Positions 37,248 through 46,172 of a stretch of DNA of 64,000 nucleotides are shown in pieces (within the stretch, counting starts at the first letter, position 1; each line of letters begins with the position of its first letter). Position numbers and translations under genes: made by a program. This stretch comes from Prolixibacteraceae bacterium. Its GTDB lineage: Bacteria > Bacteroidota > Bacteroidia > Bacteroidales > Prolixibacteraceae. The stretch spans positions 1 through 64,000 of the forward strand of contig JAIOZY010000022.1 in the NCBI GenBank assembly GCA_021740385.1, read 5' to 3'. Under the pieces are notes generated by a model, which searched no databases, was not told where the DNA came from, and saw only the letters and a list, made by a program, of their open reading frames with translations.

Positions 37248-38837
37248 CTAATCCCGCACACACCGTACACTCATGCCCTGCAATTTATTCCAGTTTCCAC
37301 CGTAATTGGGTCCTGTATAGCTCGAACCAAAGAATACGGCATAGGCCCTTTCCGTATTATATTCCGAGCTCCACCAGGAAGCCCATCCGGGCATATTAAA
37401 AAAAGCTCCCCCGGTAGCACGGTAGCCTCCCGGAAGAGCTGAAAAACCGCTTTTATTTTTTATTTCAGGATAATCGGTGTTCCCAACTGCGCCTTCGGTT
37501 GATGATTGAGACCACCCAGTGGCAGTAGCCATCGATTTGGCAATGCTATTGCCCGAAGTTGAACCATCATAGTTGTATCCGTTCGCAATAAGATAATTGA
37601 TAAGCGCTTCCCATTCTGTTTCTTCTGCCAGATGCCAACCACTCGGACAGGCATTTTCTGCTGCCGCCCAGTTGTATAAAACCCCGTATGTTTGATAATT
37701 TTCCGTTGCCTGTGCTTCTTCAACACTGTCGCCATCATAATCGTAAACATAGTAATACGGATCGGTATATGATTGATGTGCTACTGAGTCGACTGAAGGC
37801 AAATAGGCCAGGTTTTCAGCCATCCACTCCATCGTGTCAATGGTAATGTAGCTGTATACATTGCCATCCCTCGGATCGGTAAACGAACTAACTCCGGTTA
37901 GTCTCTTCAAAAACTCAATTTGCTTCAGAAGCAAATCAACATAAGCCTTTGTTGTAGCGTCCTGCGGTTCGACAGGGTCAGCAACATTGACAACATTGTT
38001 GTTGCGAACATTAATTTCACCATCAACTTCCAGTTTTGAAGATGGATTAGAGGAGCCTATCCCAACATTACCGCTTGGAGTAATCGACAAAAAATCATAA
38101 TAATTTGTCCCATCGAAATAATTAAAATCCAGGTAGTTTTGTCTTGATTCATTGCTCCGGTGCAACAAACTCCAACTCTTTCCCGAAGTATAATCCTGAA
38201 GGGAGTAACCGCTATAATTCCAAGTATCGCCAAAGCCCCTGTTATGAACATACGATGCCGATGAAGGGCAAGACATATCTAAAGGTGATGCGCCTGAATT
38301 ATTGATTACTTCAAGTGGTGCCTGCGGGTTGCTTGTCCCGATCCCGACAAATCCATTGTTGTAGGATATTTTGTTTCCGTTTTTTTCCCAGGTCGGGTTA
38401 CTTACGTTATCGGCTATATTGGCATGTAATGCGTAAGGTACGCTCAATATCTGGGTTGTGCCTGAAATGGTATAGGTGGTGCCTCCGTCAGCTGACGGAT
38501 CGGTTTCCACCTTAAGAAAATAAGGGCCATCGCTCCAGTCGATGTCTGAAAACAATGTTCCTCCGGTAGGTGTGCCGTTTCCCACTTCAACCGAAGCCAG
38601 CCCGTTTACGTTTGTTGTAGGGGTATGGGTTTCGATATAAACCGCTGTTCCACCGGCCGAGCCCTGCAAAATACTGATCTGCATTCCAACAGCCTGCGAC
38701 CTGACTAAATCTCCGGAAGCATCTCTGATTACTGATTGGTAACTCACTTTTTCAGGCGCTTGTGCAATTGAAAGCAAGCCTGACAAAATCATGCAAAGTA
38801 TAAACAATGCAATAGGTTTTGATTTTGTTAGTTTCAT
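37248..38837 (-). CDS. FISUMP domain protein with tail-fibre-like insert, array copy E
   Basis: This is the longest copy (529 residues). It has the shared signal peptide (FILCMILSGLLSIAQ) and KVSYQSVIRDASGDLVRSQ domain, then about 120 extra residues with two FVGIGTSNP/NVGIGSSNPSSKLEVDG motifs, typical of phage tail-fibre-like proteins (about 170-290). The NVADPVEPQDATTKAYVD joint and the FISUMP domain follow (MAENLAYLPSV, CPSGWHLAEETEWE, SWWSSEYNTERAYAVFFG, GMSVRCVRD). It lies 11 bases after the deleted T9SS remnant. It is the intact counterpart of broken copy C. Confidence 0.87.
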   Translation of the reverse strand: MKLTKSKPIALFILCMILSGLLSIAQAPEKVSYQSVIRDASGDLVRSQAVGMQISILQGSAGGTAVYIETHTPTTNVNGLASVEVGNGTPTGGTLFSDIDWSDGPYFLKVETDPSADGGTTYTISGTTQILSVPYALHANIADNVSNPTWEKNGNKISYNNGFVGIGTSNPQAPLEVINNSGASPLDMSCPSSASYVHNRGFGDTWNYSGYSLQDYTSGKSWSLLHRSNESRQNYLDFNYFDGTNYYDFLSITPSGNVGIGSSNPSSKLEVDGEINVRNNNVVNVADPVEPQDATTKAYVDLLLKQIEFLKRLTGVSSFTDPRDGNVYSYITIDTMEWMAENLAYLPSVDSVAHQSYTDPYYYVYDYDGDSVEEAQATENYQTYGVLYNWAAAENACPSGWHLAEETEWEALINYLIANGYNYDGSTSGNSIAKSMATATGWSQSSTEGAVGNTDYPEIKNKSGFSALPGGYRATGGAFFNMPGWASWWSSEYNTERAYAVFFGSSYTGPNYGGNWNKLQGMSVRCVRD

Positions 38838-38848
38838 GATATATTGTT

Positions 38849-39010
38849 TTATGTTGTTAGTTTACGATCATTTTCATAGGCAAACTGCCCGAACGAGAAA
38901 CTGAACGAACCTCCCGTGCCGGTACCTTCACCGCCGGAACTGTGCATGCCCTCTTGCGCCCACATAAAAAGGGGCAGGCAAAACAGAAGAATAAATAAAA
39001 TGGATTTCAT
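38849..39010 (-). pseudogene. T9SS protein remnant with internal deletion, copy 1
   Basis: From ATG 39010 the frame encodes 53 residues: the signal and GGEGTGTGGSFSFSFGQFAYEN start of the T9SS protein, then directly DRKLTT and stop. In intact copies FAYEN continues for over 200 residues, and the bases AAAATGATCGTAAAC form the end of the last codons of that gene. So about 600 bases were lost between two short AAAAT(G/T)AT matches. The same junction occurs at 42346-42507. The product would be a short secreted peptide without a sorting domain. Confidence 0.9.
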
Positions 39011-39258
39011 AATTTGTTTGGCTATAATGATTACAGTAAAAATAAACGGTTAAATTTGAAATAACTTTCAATTTAAGCTTCTTTTGTTAAATAAACAAAA
39101 AATGATTGCTAAAATTAAAATCATTTTATAATTCCGGAATAAAGTCTTATCATATTTATTATCATCTACCTTCCAAATATCTTATTTGCTGATAATTAAA
39201 GTAGTTTTGAAGATAGTATTTTTCAGCAGATCTGAGTTTCTTACCCAACCAATCGGAT

Positions 39259-39382
39259 TGGAAAACCCGACTTACAAGGCAACCCATTTTTCTTTCGGCA
39301 GCGCTTTTAAAAAGGGCGTCAATTACCTGCATGTTACCCAGCGCATCGGTTGAAGGATTTGGCACTGGCAGGTTGTTGATGA
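39259..39382 (-). pseudogene. Duplicated 3' end of the Gfo/Idh gene at 42801-43793
   Basis: The segment reads INNLPVPNPSTDALGNMQVIDALFKSAAE on the minus strand, nearly the same as the C-terminus of the oxidoreductase at 42801-43793. Similarity runs into the downstream spacer (about 42785-42910 versus 39257-39382) and stops abruptly at 39382. It is a non-functional copy of about 100 coding bases, carried along by a duplication. Confidence 0.9.
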
Positions 39383-39604
39383 CCCACACTCCCACTCGTT
39401 TGCAACGACAAGCTTGATGTTAATTGCATAAACGAATACCAACAATATACATTTTGTAAATGAAATAAGAAAAGTTGATGGTTAACAATAACAATACCAA
39501 AGGGTCATTTCAGTATAGTTGATGATGTTTACTTTACTGTAAAAAAAGTACCAAACAGGTCGTTCACCCTCGTCACCCGCTGGCGCAGATTTATAATCTG
39601 TGCC
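39383..39604. repeat. Copy of the array's left flank plus REP palindrome
   Basis: The sequence from CACTCCCACTCG (near 39389) to CACCCTCGTCAC (near 39575) repeats 29949-30107 with two indels of about 15-50 bases. At 39578-39604 lies a REP palindrome (arms GCGCAGAT/ATCTGTGC) whose CGCTGGCGC core matches the one at 34648-34658. The remaining gap from 39011 to 39258 and from 39605 to 39708 shows AT-rich sequence and one imperfect hairpin (39250-39273). Confidence 0.8.
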
Positions 39605-39708
39605 TTGCTTTATAAAGCAATCATTTTTTTCCCTTATAAATCAAACCATGCTTTAGCACGGTCCCTATAGCCAAAGGTGTATCGGGATAATAAAGCTCAC
39701 TGCGTTCG

Positions 39709-40905
39709 CTAATCCCTGACACAACGAACGGAATAACCGAGATATCGGTTACAAACAATTGGGTTCAAATTTGGACTGTTGTTGTTTAGGCTCCGGTACC
39801 AGGTTAGTGTACTGCTACTCGCTGATGCACTCCACCAATAGCCGCCAATTCCATCATTACTAAAACTGTTGATGCGATAGCCACCCGGAATAGCACCAAA
39901 ACCGCTGCTGTTGTTGCTTGCAATATCGTTCCCCGGTGTACCGGCGGTAGCCGAAAAAAGCCAAAGTGTGTTTGATGCCAGGGCTTTGGCAATATCAGTG
40001 CCGCTGGCTTCAAAGCCATAACCTTTATTTGCCAGATAATTACCAAGGATTGTCCACTCAGCATCAGTTGGCAAATGCCAGCCTGATGGACAAGCAGTAA
40101 GTGCAGCCGGCCAGTTGTACAACACGCCATAAGTTTCGTAGTTGGCTGCTTTAGCTTCGCTTACAACACTGCCTTCATAACCATAAACGTAATAATACGG
40201 CGCGGTAGTAGACCCTACATTTGGCGGACTAACTGAGGGCAAATACTTTAGATTCTCGGCCATCCATAGCTGGTTACCAATAAGTATGGCTTCGTAGTGA
40301 GTTCCGTCCCGTGAATCGAAAAAACCTTTTTGCGCTTCCTGCACCATGTATAACATTTTATCAACATACGTTTTGGTAGTTGCATCCTGGTCATCGGTCG
40401 GGTTGGCAATGTTTTTTATTTGCGTGGCATTACCGTTGTTGTTTTGACCCAGCACATCGGAGAGACCCTGGGTTTCTGTCTCGACAGTCTCAGCTTTTTT
40501 TGAATACAGGGCATACGGTATACTTAATATTTCCGTAGTTCCGGTAATGGAATAACTCATCCCGCCAGTCGGATCGGTCTCCACTTTCAGAAAATACGGG
40601 CCATCACTCCAGTCAATATCCGAAAAAGTATCGCTGCTGGTACCCGTCCCGACTTCAACCGATGCCAGCCCGTTTACGTTTGTTGTTGGTGTATGGGTTT
40701 CGACATAAACCGCTTTTCCCGAGACCGAGCCCTTCACAATACTTATTTGCATGCCCACAATCTGCGATCTTACCAGTTCGCCGGAAGCATCACGGATTAC
40801 GGATTGATAACTCACCTTTTCAGGCGCTTGTGCAATTGAAAGCAAGCCTGACAAAAACATGCAAAGTACAAACAATGCAAAAGGTTTATATTTTATTGGT
40901 TTCAT
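39709..40905 (-). CDS. FISUMP (TIGR02145) domain protein, array copy F
   Basis: The 398-residue protein has the array architecture: signal (FVLCMFLSGLLSIAQ), KVSYQSVIRDASGELVRSQ domain, a Gln-rich/Asn joint with DPTDDQDATTKTYVD, and FISUMP domain (MAENLKYLPSV, CPSGWHLPTDAEWT, YWWSASASSSTLTWYR, GYSVRCVRD). It begins 19 bases after the T9SS tail remnant (40925-41185). Its downstream flank matches that of copy A, so A and F hold equivalent positions in two array units. Confidence 0.86.
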   Translation of the reverse strand: MKPIKYKPFALFVLCMFLSGLLSIAQAPEKVSYQSVIRDASGELVRSQIVGMQISIVKGSVSGKAVYVETHTPTTNVNGLASVEVGTGTSSDTFSDIDWSDGPYFLKVETDPTGGMSYSITGTTEILSIPYALYSKKAETVETETQGLSDVLGQNNNGNATQIKNIANPTDDQDATTKTYVDKMLYMVQEAQKGFFDSRDGTHYEAILIGNQLWMAENLKYLPSVSPPNVGSTTAPYYYVYGYEGSVVSEAKAANYETYGVLYNWPAALTACPSGWHLPTDAEWTILGNYLANKGYGFEASGTDIAKALASNTLWLFSATAGTPGNDIASNNSSGFGAIPGGYRINSFSNDGIGGYWWSASASSSTLTWYRSLNNNSPNLNPIVCNRYLGYSVRCVRD

Positions 40906-40924
40906 GATATATTGTTTTATGTTG

Positions 40925-41185
40925 TTAGTTTACGATCATTTTCTTTATAAACTGTTCAAGTCCGCCCGAAACTTTCACAAAATAGATCCCTTTTCGGGCA
41001 AAAGGCAGGTTGATTTCCACATCCTTTCCCTGCAAAAAACCCGATTGATAAACGCTTGCCCCAACCATGTTGTATACATTGTCCAAAACATTGTTAACAA
41101 GATTTTTAAGCGAAAGGGTAAACCGGCCGTTGTTCGAATTTATGGCAATTTTTAAAATAGACAAATCAACATTATTTATTATCAA
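40925..41185 (-). pseudogene. T9SS protein C-terminal remnant (sorting domain only)
   Basis: The open frame of 86 residues contains NNGRFTLSLKNLVNN...FIKKMIVN, the last 70 or so residues of the T9SS protein, but the N-terminal half is gone. Homology stops near 41134, where the intact copies continue with YPNP. The 5' part of this ORF (MIINNVDLSILKIAINS) is unrelated sequence. There is no signal peptide, so it cannot reach the T9SS. It lies between copies F and G. Confidence 0.88.
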
Positions 41186-41221
41186 CGGGGATCACTTCAC
41201 TCTAATTTTGCATAAAAGGAA

Positions 41222-42334
41222 TTAATCCCTCAAGCAACGTACAGAAAAACCTGCCGCCTTACTGAAGTTTTCCCTGTACACAGAGCTGCTATTGTAGTTC
41301 ATGTAACGGTACCACGCATTTGCTCCAAAAATCTCCAATGTACTCCACCAATAACCGTAGCCACCAACACCGTTGAATTCATCATTGTTACAGAAGCCAC
41401 CTGGAAGGGATGTAAAATCGGTTTCGTTGGTTGCTCCGGTGTTGGGACTATCCCAATGTGTTGTTCCGGCCTCTTTCAGTTTGCCACCAGCAACACTTTC
41501 GCCACCAAGATAATCGGTTAACTCTGTCCACTCAGCATCGCTTGGCAAATGCCAGCCTGTTGGGCATACACCCTGAATACCGCTCGGGTTGTCACTACTG
41601 CTTGCCGCCTCATTCATAGCTGCAGACCAATTGTATAAAACACCATAAATTGTATAATTAGCAGAGGCTTTGGCATCACTTACATTTGTGCCATCATAGC
41701 CATGTACATAATAATATGGGGCTGTTTGCGAACTTGTGGCGGGACCAACTACGCTTGGCAAATATTTTAGGTTTTCTTCCATCCATACCTGTTCTCCTAT
41801 TTTTACCACATTGTAATGATTGTTGTCTCTGGGGTCAGTATAACCGTTTGCTATTAAGTTTGCTTCCACTAATGCTTCTAAGGTTTCGATCCTATCTAAA
41901 AGAGTTCCGGTTGCAGTTTCTGCAGTTTTGGTATGTAACGCGTAAGGCACACTCAAAATTTCGGTTGTTCCAATAATGGTATAGGTTGTTCCACCTGAAG
42001 GGTCGGTTTCTGCTTTCAGGAAGTAAGACCCATCGCCCCAGTCAATAACTGAAAAATTATCACCCGTTGTGCCGTTTCCCACTTCAACAGAAGCAAGACC
42101 GTTTATGTTTGTTGTTGGGCTATGGGTTTCGACATAAACCGCTGTTCCTGATGCCGATCCCTGCAAAATACTTACTTGCATGCCCACAATCTGCGATCTT
42201 ACCAGTTCGCCGGAAGCAACACGGATTACGGATTGATAACTCACCTTTTCAGGCGCTTGTGCAATTGAAAGCAAGCCTGACAAAATCATGCAAAGTACAA
42301 ACAATGCAAAAGGTTCATATTTTATTGGTTTCAT
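41222..42334 (-). CDS. FISUMP (TIGR02145) domain protein, array copy G
   Basis: The 370-residue protein is the shortest intact copy. Signal and N-terminal domain are shared (FVLCMILSGLLSIAQ, KVSYQSVIRVASGELVRSQ), but the DQDAATKAYVD joint is replaced by a shorter linker (RIETLEALVEANLIANG). The FISUMP domain has MEENLKYLPSV, CPTGWHLPSDAEWT, YWWSTLEIFGANAWYR and GFSVRCLRD. A small insert (ASSSDNPSGIQG) sits before CPTGWH. It follows the deleted T9SS remnant 42346-42507 at 11 bases. Confidence 0.86.
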   Translation of the reverse strand: MKPIKYEPFALFVLCMILSGLLSIAQAPEKVSYQSVIRVASGELVRSQIVGMQVSILQGSASGTAVYVETHSPTTNINGLASVEVGNGTTGDNFSVIDWGDGSYFLKAETDPSGGTTYTIIGTTEILSVPYALHTKTAETATGTLLDRIETLEALVEANLIANGYTDPRDNNHYNVVKIGEQVWMEENLKYLPSVVGPATSSQTAPYYYVHGYDGTNVSDAKASANYTIYGVLYNWSAAMNEAASSSDNPSGIQGVCPTGWHLPSDAEWTELTDYLGGESVAGGKLKEAGTTHWDSPNTGATNETDFTSLPGGFCNNDEFNGVGGYGYWWSTLEIFGANAWYRYMNYNSSSVYRENFSKAAGFSVRCLRD

Positions 42335-42345
42335 GATATATTGTT

Positions 42346-42507
42346 TTATGTTGTTAGTTTACGATCATTTTCATAGGCAAATTGCCCGAACGAGAAACTG
42401 AACGAACCTCCCGTGCCGATGCCCTCACTACCGGAACTGTGCATGCCCTCCTGCGCCCACATAAAAAGGGGCAGGCAAAACAGAAGTATAAAAACTGTAT
42501 ATTTCAT
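42346..42507 (-). pseudogene. T9SS protein remnant with internal deletion, copy 2
   Basis: This 53-residue frame has the same structure as 38849-39010: signal peptide, GTGGSFSFSFGQFAYEN, then DRKLTT and stop. The deletion junction is identical, so the event predates the duplication that made both copies. It lies 11 bases before FISUMP G and is the most upstream remnant of the array. Confidence 0.9.
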
Positions 42508-42800
42508 TATTGCTTTGCGTTAAAACGTTTAATAATAAGCACTTAAAGCTTTTATTTAATATCTATTATGTCTTAAAAAGTCTAATTAAAATTATGACAA
42601 TTAAATGAAGAATAAACAGCCAAAAAACCTGTTTAAGAGCAGGTTTCTGGAGATGAAAAAAATCAACACATGAAATATTTGCAAATGTGGGTAGGAATAC
42701 CCGGTTTACAGGCAGGGCAGACATTAGATGACGCTGATTTTTAATTCTTGTACGCATAGTCGGGTTAGAAAACCCGACTTACTTTATTGGAAAACCAGAC
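42508..42800. repeat. Spacer with REP-like hairpins at the array's right edge
   Basis: No gene. A hairpin GTCGGGTTAGAAAACCCGAC sits at 42759-42778, with a degenerate copy near 42689-42709. Its right part (from 42785) is duplicated at 39257. Confidence 0.75.
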
Positions 42801-43793
42801 TTACAAGGTAACCCATTTGCTTTCGGCAGCGCTTTTAAAAAGGGCGTCAATTACCTGCATGTTGCCCAGCGCATCGGTTAAAGGATTTGGCACTGGCAGG
42901 TTGTTGATGATTGCATTGGCAAACTGTTCGGCCTGCAGGGTGTATTGGTCGACCGGAGGGAAGGTGAACGTTTCTTTCCCCTTTTCAGTACATAAATGAA
43001 TCCGGGTTTCTTCATCGGGCGGGGCATTAACCGGTATCTCAATTTCGATTCGGCCTTTGGTGCCATGAATTTCGGCCCGCTGAAAATGCATTAGCTGTGT
43101 AGAACAAGTAAAGGTTGAAGTAATCCCATCGGAAAAATCGAGCATACCTGATGTAAGCCGGTCAATTTCCATATCCGGATCACGGTCAATTAATCCCACT
43201 ACCCGTTTAGGTTCTTTTTCAAAAATAAAGCGGGGGAACGAAATGCAGTAGCAGCCAATATCCATTATTGCGCCCCCGCCAATGTCTTCTTTATTACGGA
43301 TGTTATCCGGATCGGCATTGAAGTACGAAAAAAATGAACTGACTGTTTTAACCTCCCCTATTGTCTCCTCCTGTGCCAGATGTTTTGCCTTCTGCCACTG
43401 GGGATGGAACCGGTACATGAAAGCTTCCATCACTTTCAGTCCGGGAAACTTCTGAACTTCTGCCAAAAAACGTTCCGCCTCTTTTGAATCGAGCGAAATT
43501 GGTTTTTCGCACAATACGTGTTTGCCGGCCTCCAACGCTTTCAGTGTAAAGGGGACATGGAGGTGGTTTGGTAAGGGATTGTATATTGCATCGATTTCCG
43601 GGTCGGCCAGCATATCTTCATAACTACCATAAGCTTTTGGTATATCAAGCCTTTCAGCCTCATATTTAGCCTTTTCCAACGAACGGGATGAAATGGCAGT
43701 AACTTCACAATTTTCAGCCTTTTGAATTGCCGGAATAACTTTTACCGTTCCGATTTTTGCCGTGCTCAATATGCCCCATTTTACTTTTTTCAT
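42801..43793 (-). CDS. Gfo/Idh/MocA family oxidoreductase
   Basis: The 330-residue protein has the N-terminal Rossmann domain (GILSTAKIGTVKVIPA, a changed GxGxxG) and CEKPISLDSKEAERFL, the family's EKP motif with Lys in the active site (about 92-98). The C-terminal alpha/beta domain carries GGGAIMDIGCYCI. No Tat signal is present, so it is cytoplasmic. It probably oxidises or reduces sugars or inositols with NAD(P). It stands next to a GH42 gene on the same strand, so a role in sugar catabolism is likely. Its 3' end was copied into the middle of the array. Confidence 0.87.
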   Translation of the reverse strand: MKKVKWGILSTAKIGTVKVIPAIQKAENCEVTAISSRSLEKAKYEAERLDIPKAYGSYEDMLADPEIDAIYNPLPNHLHVPFTLKALEAGKHVLCEKPISLDSKEAERFLAEVQKFPGLKVMEAFMYRFHPQWQKAKHLAQEETIGEVKTVSSFFSYFNADPDNIRNKEDIGGGAIMDIGCYCISFPRFIFEKEPKRVVGLIDRDPDMEIDRLTSGMLDFSDGITSTFTCSTQLMHFQRAEIHGTKGRIEIEIPVNAPPDEETRIHLCTEKGKETFTFPPVDQYTLQAEQFANAIINNLPVPNPLTDALGNMQVIDALFKSAAESKWVTL

Positions 43794-43837
43794 AAATCAT
43801 GCTCTTTTGTTGATTATACATATTTGGCTGTTAGCCA

Positions 43838-45934
43838 TTAGCCATCCCGGCCACTTTTCCACACCAAAACCTCACCCGGTTTAATATCCGTGTTCCCCAA
43901 AAGGACCGTGGCATCTTTATCGAGCGGGAAGCGGTAAATTGCCGAAGAATAATTCACGGCAACCCATAGTCCTTTTCGCCAGTAAACCAGTACTCCTTCG
44001 GGGTAATTTTTCACCATTAATCCCTTATCTTCAAACAGGTTTACCATGATTTCCTTTTCCATCATGTCGCGCTCATTTACTGCACCAATGTAAGTAACCG
44101 AGCCATTTCCAAGCTTGCGCGAAACAACCGCTCCTGCCCCTTTATAAAACTGATCGGTATACGTTCCAATCTGTTCTTCTTTGTTATGCACATCAAGAAT
44201 ATCGGCCCACAAATACCATGTGTAATTTTTCCCTTGCAAATCGATATGGCCACGGTGTTTTTCAGGAAGCATATCGTAAGCTGTAACATCGGCACCGATC
44301 AGCTCACTTAAAGGTTCAGCCCAGTTTCCTTCCCAGAAATGGCCGTCGCGGTTTTTAATGCCGGTACGACAGGTAATGACCAGGTCTCCCCCGTTTTCGG
44401 CATAGGTTTTCCACTTTTCAATCAGCCCTTTGTCAACCGACTGGTAGGCCGGCACAATTAACATTTGATATTTCGAAAAGTCACCATCTTCAGCAATAAG
44501 GTCGACCGGGACACCCATCGATTTCAATATTTTTTGGTATTTCAACACGAACTGGAGGTAATTCCAATCGCTGCGTTGTGACTGTCGATCGTTGTCCCAC
44601 ATGTTTTCGTGACTAAAAAGAATGGCCGTGGCTTTTTGGGCATAGTCAGCGGGTAAGGCAGCTTGCCAGTCAACATGTTTTTCAATTTCTTTCACCTCAG
44701 CTATAAACTGCATGTAATCTTTCCCGCCCTGCGAAGGTGTTACCCCGTCGTTTTCCATAATACCGGCATGGTATTGCTCAACACCATATAACACCTGGCG
44801 GTAACGGTACGAACTGACCAGTTGTGAGCCTGCACCCAGGCAATGCCACAACCACATGCGTACAACACCGGGCTTCAGCAGGGGATTTGGATTGCCCCAG
44901 TTCACCTGTCCGGGTTGAAGTTCAAGTATTCCGTAACAATTTTTGACCGGCCGGTAATAATCATTAAAAAGCATCAGTTTGTCGGGGTCGCCGAGGCGAA
45001 AGCCCTGTAAACCCAGATTTTCACTACCCCCGTTCGGGTAGGCGGTAAAACAGGGGAAATCGGTACCATCGTCAAGCCGGGGATTTGCATTATAGGGCAG
45101 ACTGGCATAATTGGTAGTGATAAACTGATTGGGTGAAATATGTTTGCGTAAAATTGTGGCTTGCTGATTCAAAAATCCGGCCTGCACCGAGGCCGTATAC
45201 CGTTTAAAGTCGAGCAGGGCATGCGGGTTGTTTCCCCACCATTCAACAGCGCTGGTATTGTGAATGCTGATCTCGTAAAAGTTGCTGTAATGTATACTCC
45301 AGAAAGCAGTGCCCCAGGCTTCGTTCAACCTGTCGATGGTTTTATATTTATCCATGAGCCAAAAACGAAACCCTTTTTGAGCCGAGGGGCTGTAATCGGG
45401 TTTTGCCTCGGGTTCGTTATCGAGTTGCCATCCCCAAACGTTTGGGTTATTGCCGTAATGTTCGGCTAAGGCTTCAATCATTTTGGCAGCCAGTTCACGG
45501 TATTTTTCATTGGCCAGCGAATTGTTCTGGCGCGTTCCGTGCTCACCCCGAAGGTAGTTGCTGTTCATCACATAGGTTTCGGGATAATGAATGCCCATCC
45601 AAGCCGGTGTGGTTGCCGTGGGCGTACACAACATCACTTTTAACCCGTGCTTTGCTGCCAGCGAAACGGCTTTGTCGAGCCAGCCAAATTCATAGTTTCC
45701 CTCACTGGGCTCGAGAAATGTCCAGGCAAATTCGCCCATGTGCACGTACTCAAAACCCATTTCTGCCATGTTTTTAAAATCGCGGTTCCATTTCGATTCC
45801 GGCCAATGTTCTGGATAATAAAATGTTCCGGGGGTTATAAGCTTGTTTTGAGAAAGAAAATCTGAGGATTCCTGTCCTGCTGTTATACCCAACGAACCAA
45901 TAAAAAAAATAAAGCAAAGCGTATAAGTTTTCAT
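43838..45934 (-). CDS. Glycoside hydrolase family 42 beta-galactosidase, exported
   Basis: From ATG 45934 the protein has 698 residues with a signal peptide (LCFIFFIGSLGITAGQ). It starts the GH42 domain with GTFYYPEHWPESKW, and has the acid/base in WQLDNEPE (Glu174) and the nucleophile in LELQPGQVNWG (Glu338). The trimerisation and C-terminal domains follow. The enzyme hydrolyses beta-galactosides in the periplasm. An upstream ATG 45964 would add ten residues before the signal and is less likely. It precedes the Gfo/Idh gene by 45 bases in an apparent sugar-use operon. Confidence 0.9.
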   Translation of the reverse strand: MKTYTLCFIFFIGSLGITAGQESSDFLSQNKLITPGTFYYPEHWPESKWNRDFKNMAEMGFEYVHMGEFAWTFLEPSEGNYEFGWLDKAVSLAAKHGLKVMLCTPTATTPAWMGIHYPETYVMNSNYLRGEHGTRQNNSLANEKYRELAAKMIEALAEHYGNNPNVWGWQLDNEPEAKPDYSPSAQKGFRFWLMDKYKTIDRLNEAWGTAFWSIHYSNFYEISIHNTSAVEWWGNNPHALLDFKRYTASVQAGFLNQQATILRKHISPNQFITTNYASLPYNANPRLDDGTDFPCFTAYPNGGSENLGLQGFRLGDPDKLMLFNDYYRPVKNCYGILELQPGQVNWGNPNPLLKPGVVRMWLWHCLGAGSQLVSSYRYRQVLYGVEQYHAGIMENDGVTPSQGGKDYMQFIAEVKEIEKHVDWQAALPADYAQKATAILFSHENMWDNDRQSQRSDWNYLQFVLKYQKILKSMGVPVDLIAEDGDFSKYQMLIVPAYQSVDKGLIEKWKTYAENGGDLVITCRTGIKNRDGHFWEGNWAEPLSELIGADVTAYDMLPEKHRGHIDLQGKNYTWYLWADILDVHNKEEQIGTYTDQFYKGAGAVVSRKLGNGSVTYIGAVNERDMMEKEIMVNLFEDKGLMVKNYPEGVLVYWRKGLWVAVNYSSAIYRFPLDKDATVLLGNTDIKPGEVLVWKSGRDG

Positions 45935-46172
45935 TATTCTTGAAATATATTGTTCATATATCAAAACGGTTGTTTAACAAATATAACATAATGAGGATAA
46001 AAACCAACATGAGCACACCGGGTATTTTGGTGCATTTGCTGGCGATATAAAACAAGCATTACAACAGTATGATAACACACAACACAATGATGATCATGCA
46101 AGTCATGGAACACCATACAGGTTCAACAAAACGTTTTATCCGTTATCTAATTGTCGTTCAATGGTATAAATA

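Noticed and set aside
39162-39395. 77-residue ORF as a small protein
   Set aside because: Its core is the copied end of the Gfo/Idh gene and the remainder is REP sequence, so it is a remnant.
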